In this document: one piece after another, positions 59,682 to 64,000 of the stretch
How positions within the stretch are numbered: position 1 is the first letter of the stretch
Layout of the letters: every line of letters begins with the position of its first letter
Origin: Grifola frondosa
Lineage: Eukaryota; Basidiomycota; Agaricomycetes; Polyporales; Grifolaceae
Length of the DNA: 64,000 bases
Reading direction: 5' to 3'
Assembly: GCA_001683735.1 (NCBI GenBank)
Contig: LUGG01000018.1
Coordinates: 186,001 to 250,000 of the forward strand
Made by a program: the position numbers and the translations under genes
Notes under the pieces: generated by a model
Database searches by the model: none
What the model was told of the DNA's origin: nothing
Seen by the model: only the letters and a program-made list of their open reading frames with translations

Positions 59682-61053
59682 TTACGCCTTTGCGTCCCCA
59701 TTCGTCACCTGGTAAAACTTGGTGAGGTCCTGCACGTCCTCCTTGCTGCCAAGGAACACGGGGCAGCGCTCATGGATGTTTGTGGGCACGATGTCAAGGA
59801 TGCGCTTCGTGCCCGTCGTCGCGACCCCGCCCGCCTACGCGCTGCAGTTAGCTCCACGCGAATACATAGCATGCGCACAGTACACGCACCTGCTCCGTGA
59901 GGAACGCCATGGGGAACGCCTCGTAGAGGAGGCGCAGCTTGCCATTCTTACTCTTCTTGTCGTCGGGGTACCGAAGATGCCGCCGTAGAGCAGCGTGCGG
60001 TGCACGTCCGCAACCATGGAGCCGATGTAGCGCGCGCTGTACGGCTTGCCGGTTGCGGGTACTTGATGCTGTGCAAGTAGTCGAGCACCGGCTGGTGGAA
60101 GTACATCGAGTTGCCCTCGTTGAACGAGTAGATTTTGCCCCGTGGCGGGACCTTAATCTGCGGGCGACGGGTGTGTTAGGTGGGTAAGCGAGGAGCGAAT
60201 GATGTGACGTGCGTACATCTGGATGTGCGTGAGGATGAATTCGCCGAGCGACGCGTCGAGCGTGTACCCGTTACACCGTGTCCTGTGGTAAGCACGAGAT
60301 TCGCAGAAGAGCCATACCTGCACGCGACCTCGTGACTTGTGCGGGCGGAAGACGGGAGCGCACTCACATGGTATATCCTGCCGCGACCATCTCGCTGCCC
60401 GGTCTCAGAACGTCCTGGATGCTCCCCGTGGAGCCTGGTGCCTTTTCTCAAGGGATCAGGATGCCGGGAGGCGCAGATAAGACCCTCTCACAAGAGTACT
60501 CACGACGTGGTAGATACCAAAGATGGTGCCGATGTTCACACCGGCATCGATGTTACTGCTACCGTCAAGGGGGTCGAAGACGACGCAGTACTTGCCCTTG
60601 TGCTTGTCCTCGATGATGATGGCGTCCTCGAGCTCCTCGGAGACGAGCACAGCGGTCTTGCCAGACGCACGAAGGGAGTTGACCATGATGTCGTTGGAGA
60701 GGACGTCGAGCTTCTTCTGCTCCTCACCCTGCACGTTTGTCTCCCCAGCCAGACCGACGCTGCGTGACAGGCCAAAGAGGAATCAGACGAGATCGCGAAG
60801 AGATCGTGCGGGGAAACGAACAGATTGATGAGCCTCGCTTTTCGTACATTGGTAGCGATGAACTTGGAGGTTGTCTGGATGGCGGTGAGAGGAGGGTGAG
60901 GTCGCCGGTCGCTGTTGCGCCGAGGCTGAACTGGTCGCTCAGAACATGGCTGCATGATTGGCATGAGCGCTTCGCCTTCGCTAAAATGACGGCAGCGAAC
61001 GACGTACCGAGTGAGTGTGATGAGATCAGTATTCGGTTGTTCCTCTCCGACAT
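59682..61053 (-). CDS. FBP1: Fructose-1,6-bisphosphatase
   Basis: The gluconeogenic enzyme that removes the 1-phosphate of fructose 1,6-bisphosphate. Conserved pieces in order: [68 protein letters not shown], the metal-site [25 protein letters not shown], and [50 protein letters not shown] and [20 protein letters not shown] then lead to [15 protein letters not shown] (59682). No residue of the active site is missing. The frame is broken five times, each apparently by one lost base: near 61041-61047, 60888-60892, 60271-60272, 60057-60059 and 59970-59972. Because the protein is otherwise conserved this looks like sequence error, not decay. About 340 residues, at least four introns. Confidence 0.85.
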
Positions 61054-61588
61054 TGTTAGTGGGATATCTGTGAGCTGGGAGGGAGATGAAGCAGGGTGGC
61101 AGGCGAGACTACGAGTGAGCTGCGAGGTCTTATAAGGGCTTTGGAGAGTTGACCGGTCGTTACACGGAAATGTTCGGGTGCGGAGAGAGGGGTGCCCGCA
61201 ATCCCGATCCTCGATAGTCTCGATACTCTGTCCATATGTGGCAACAAATATTTAAAGGTGGCAACTTATTCAAGAAAAAACTTGAGCACTTTACAAGCAA
61301 CCCAAGGCTCAACACATTACTACAAGTCTATCGCTGTCACAAGTCTATCACAGCCGCAAGTCTATGACCGACGCAAGTCTATGACCGACGCAAGTCTATG
61401 ACCACCGTTATCGCTTTCTCTTCACCCCATTACCACCCCCACACTCTCCTTCCCCTTCCGCGGTCGCAGTGGTATAGGAAACTCGTCCACATCATTCGCT
61501 TCTCCCACAAGCCCTTCCAGCACCTCCATCATACTCGCACCCATCGCGCTCGCACCTCTTTCCCCACTGCCCCCTTCGTACGGCGAGT
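61054..61588. other. Intergenic region with minisatellite, upstream of FBP1
   Basis: About 535 bp between the FBP1 start and the C2H2 gene stop, both on the minus strand. It contains a 17-bp tandem repeat (61322-61406) and otherwise no gene. The FBP1 promoter should be here, so the repeat lies some 270 bp upstream of that start. Confidence 0.55.
61322..61406. repeat. 17-bp tandem repeat, five units
   Basis: Five successive 17-bp units share the core CAAGTCTAT. Units three and four are identical (GCAAGTCTATGACCGAC); one and two start ACAAGTCTATC; unit five ends ACC. Confidence 0.9.
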
Positions 61589-63306
61589 TCACAGGCAGCG
61601 CCCGTCTTCTTCCCGGATCCCACTCATATTTGACCCGATCCCATCCATCTGCCCGACCTCGGGACCAGACTCTTCATCTTCCCCATCCTCCTCGTATATT
61701 CGCGCCTGTGCCTGCGCTAGCGCAGCCGCGATCTCCGCGCTGATCGACGCAGCCACCCGTGGCTCCAGCGGTCCATCGTCCATCGCATAGTGCATCACGT
61801 TTGGCGGGATACCACCCACGCCCTGGTCGAACAGCGCGGTGATTGTTCGCACAGACGCCTCCAGGTCGTTGTCGTCGTCTGCGTCACTCAGCTTCAGTCG
61901 CTTTGCTTTGAAATTGTATTTGCTACAGCACACGTCAGTGATCGTAATAAATCAATGAGTTCAAGACGCACATGTTAGGATCAGGCTCCCATGTCGGGTC
62001 GTGTGTCTTCATATGTGCAGTCAGCGTAGTGCGCCGCGTGAATGTCTTCTCGCACCCCGGGTCCTCGCATTGATAAGGCCGCTTCCCGTGTGCGTCCTCG
62101 ATGCCGTGCAAGACTGCTCGAATCTCCAAACGTCTTCCCGCATCCTGGATACTCGCAAACATGTGGTTTCTCTCCCGTGTGCACCCGCAAGTGAACATGC
62201 AAAGCAGAACGCTGGCGAGAAGAGTCAGCAAATGTGTGCGCGCAATAATGATATCTCACCTGAATGAACGTCTTCCCGCACCCCGCCTCAGAACAGACGA
62301 ACGGACGCTCCCCGTATGGATCCGCATGTGTCGTCCAGGTCGCTCCGCCGGCTGAATATCTTCGAACATTGATCACATATGTGGAGCTGCTGTGCCTTCT
62401 CCTTCTCCTTCTTGTCCTTGTCTTTCGATTTCTTGCCCTTTCTCCCCTCTGCCTCGCTCGCAGTTCCCGGCGCAGACGAGGTCGATGCCACCGGCTGCTC
62501 CGCCTCGTGGTCGAATGCATTTGAGACGCATGCTCCGTTGCCCTCAGTTGCACCAGCGGGGGACGTCGACTCCTGCTCGAACTGGGCAAAATGACTCAGG
62601 ATTTCGCTGATATCCACGAAGTCTTCGGGCACCGTCGCCGCCGCCTCGGGCCGTCCTCGCGTTCGCGCTCCCTATCCCGTTCGTGCTCGCTCTCCCCCTC
62701 CTCTCGTATAGGTACTCCGAGCCGTCCGTCCCGCTCGCGCTCCCCGAACGCGAGAGAGCGGCGCGCTGTCGCCGGCCGTGAGCGAGTGGAACGCAGGTGC
62801 GCTGCGCGTCGTCTTCTTCTCGCGCGCCTCCTCCTCGCGCCGCCGCGCGAGCTCAGGATGCTCCGCCGCGGCTGCCCGCTCGTGCTCGACCGCCTGCGCC
62901 TGCGCCGCCTGCAGCACTGCCACGATCCCGTTCAAGCCCAGTCCATCGAGCTCGAGGTCCCCCGCATCCCCGCCGCCTCCACGTCCCGCCGCGGAGATGC
63001 AGACGCCGAGCTGAGCAGTGCCGCGGAGGCGGCAGACGCGTTCTGGCTGAGCAGGCTCGCGATCTCGCGCTCGAGCTGCTCGACGGTGAAGGATGGGAGC
63101 GGCGCGCCGGCGCTGTCACTGTCCGGGTGCGAGAGGGAGATTTCGTGCGTGGGCGAGCCGGGGTGCAGCGGGCGGAGGTCCGGATCGAGCGAGAGCGCGT
63201 TGGGATGGTCGTTGATGAGGTGGTCGTGCTCCTCGTCGTCGCCCATGGGCTCGTCGTGCACGACGTCGGAGAGGTCGAGCACATGTTCGTTGTCGTCGTG
63301 GTCCAT
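61589..63306 (-). CDS. C2H2 zinc-finger transcription factor with four fingers
   Basis: A likely nuclear DNA-binding regulator; the target is unknown. The ATG at 63306 starts an acidic tail ([20 protein letters not shown]). Then come [20 protein letters not shown] and an Ala/Glu/Arg-rich helix, next [17 protein letters not shown] and a Lys-rich linker. Four fingers follow: [60 protein letters not shown] and [25 protein letters not shown] and TGEKP-type linkers join them. The C-terminal region is acidic and ends DGRCL-stop at 61589. Reading this protein needs at least six single-base corrections between 62000 and 62750, mostly in G/C runs, so the current sequence will not translate intact. About 480 residues. 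Confidence 0.78.
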
Positions 63307-63762
63307 GCCGTGTCGTCCGTCGGGGGTCGGATGCTAGTGTGCAAGAGCGGTATGTGGTGGAGCTAGTATGAATAAGCTCTGTTAGTGATCGTCACGCTGT
63401 GCAGGCGGTTACAGTGGCAGCGCACCGGACACAGTCGCTGTTGAATGGCTATAATAGCAACAGGATAGATAGTCGCAGGTTGGATTGCCAGAGAAGGGGA
63501 ACCCGTCCCGTAGGAGAGGGTAAAGGCTGAGTTGGGTTCACAATTACAGCCTGGCCAGAAGAGTCTGCATTGAAGTTGGCGCGAAGCACGTGCCACGACG
63601 CGTCTCATTTAGACGCCCGCGTTGTTCAATGAACCGCACAAAAGTAGCCGAGTCGGCAGAAAGTCTGGAACAGCTTTTCATGTTGGATATAATGTCATAT
63701 CAAATAGATACATGATGAAGGGAGGAACAGAACAATACTGGGAGCGCTTCGGGATAAGGTAT
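63307..63762. other. Intergenic region upstream of the C2H2 factor gene
   Basis: About 456 bp between the C2H2 start and the stop of the next minus-strand gene. A CACGTG lies at 63587-63592, 281 bp upstream of the C2H2 start. A plus-strand frame from 63622 is not supported as a gene. Confidence 0.45.
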
Positions 63763-64000
63763 CTACTCATCAACTCTAAGTTGCGCAAGGGTATCGAGGA
63801 TGATGTCGAGCGCAATCAGTCCGAAGCTGTTCGCGCCGAATAACGCTCGATTGCGAACGCTCAGCCCCCACGCCTCCCATGCACGTCCCAACCCACGCCT
63901 GAGCTCTCTACATCTCGCACTTGCATTAGACCGCGCCTCCTCTCCTCTCGGGAACAGCACCCGACGAACCTGCGAGATCAGGTCCTCCGCGTGGAACTTC
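63763..64000 (-). CDS. C-terminal part of an unidentified protein (cut by right edge)
   Basis: An open frame enters from the right edge and runs on the minus strand to a stop at 63763, giving about 78 residues. It reads KFHAEDLISQVRRVLFPRGE at the edge and ends NSFGLIALDIILDTLAQLRV-DE. The helical, Arg-rich character and clean open frame support a real 3' end. I do not recognise the family. The upstream part lies outside the window. Confidence 0.55.
   Translation of the reverse strand, partial: KFHAEDLISQVRRVLFPRGEEARSNASARCRELRRGLGRAWEAWGLSVRNRALFGANSFGLIALDIILDTLAQLRVDE

Noticed and set aside
59682..61053. FBP1 as a pseudogene
   Set aside because: Five frame breaks are present, but the protein between them is fully conserved and the neighbours show the same kind of missing base, which points to sequence error.
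1..64000. Secondary-metabolite, mating-type or defence cluster
   Set aside because: No PKS, NRPS, terpene synthase, homeodomain pair, pheromone receptor, NLR or CRISPR element is present; the gene content is scattered housekeeping.

Overview
This window reads as nuclear DNA of a filamentous basidiomycete, most likely an Agaricomycete. Genes are packed on both strands and cut by many introns of about 50-80 bp with GT-AG ends. Intergenic gaps are 0.1-0.8 kb, base composition is near even, and the products are typically basidiomycete. There are no bacterial operons, CRISPR arrays or rRNA genes. Coordinates are genomic spans that include introns. The splice sites quoted were read by eye from reading-frame continuity and known family sequence.

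Layout. 1-9.7 kb: the tail of an unidentified gene, UTP21 (-), SRP receptor beta (+), SAR1 (+), PIG-M/GPI14 (+) and GMF (-). 9.9-16.6 kb: two tandem major-facilitator transporter genes. The first is broken by a 987-bp hairpin-forming mobile element and two apparent frameshifts; the second is intact. 16.8-27 kb: an inositol polyphosphate 5-phosphatase (-), a secreted Ser/Thr-rich protein (-), mitochondrial ribosomal uL3m (-), an RRN6-like Pol I factor (+) and a mitochondrial carrier (+). 27-41.4 kb: NPR2 (-), BUB2 (-), an AP-4 epsilon-like adaptin (+), CCT4 (-), UFD1 (+) and N-myristoyltransferase (-). 41.9-52.4 kb: OGG1 (-), RCL1 (-), UBA3 (+), a PhoD-type phosphatase (-) and a class II aldolase (-). 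52.9-63.3 kb: a CCCH/WG-rich/coiled-coil protein (-), a single-pass membrane coiled-coil protein (-), a Nur1-like nuclear-rim protein (+), fructose-1,6-bisphosphatase (-) and a four-finger C2H2 factor (-). The right edge cuts one more minus-strand gene.

Most genes are housekeeping. Several share pathways without forming a cluster: SSU processome (UTP21, RCL1), Pol I and mitochondrial translation (RRN6-like, uL3m, divergent), and secretory or membrane traffic (SRPRB, SAR1, PIG-M, AP-4 epsilon-like). Others serve ubiquitin-type pathways (UFD1, UBA3) and nutrient or cell-cycle signalling (NPR2, BUB2). Five tight divergent pairs probably share promoters.

The least ordinary items are the near-perfect hairpin element inside the first transporter, the very short terminal coding exons of GMF, UFD1 and SAR1, and two lineage-restricted proteins of unknown function. 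From about 54.8 to 62.7 kb every gene carries single-base, mostly homopolymer, frame breaks. That is best explained by sequence error, and it must be resolved before any gene there is called a pseudogene.
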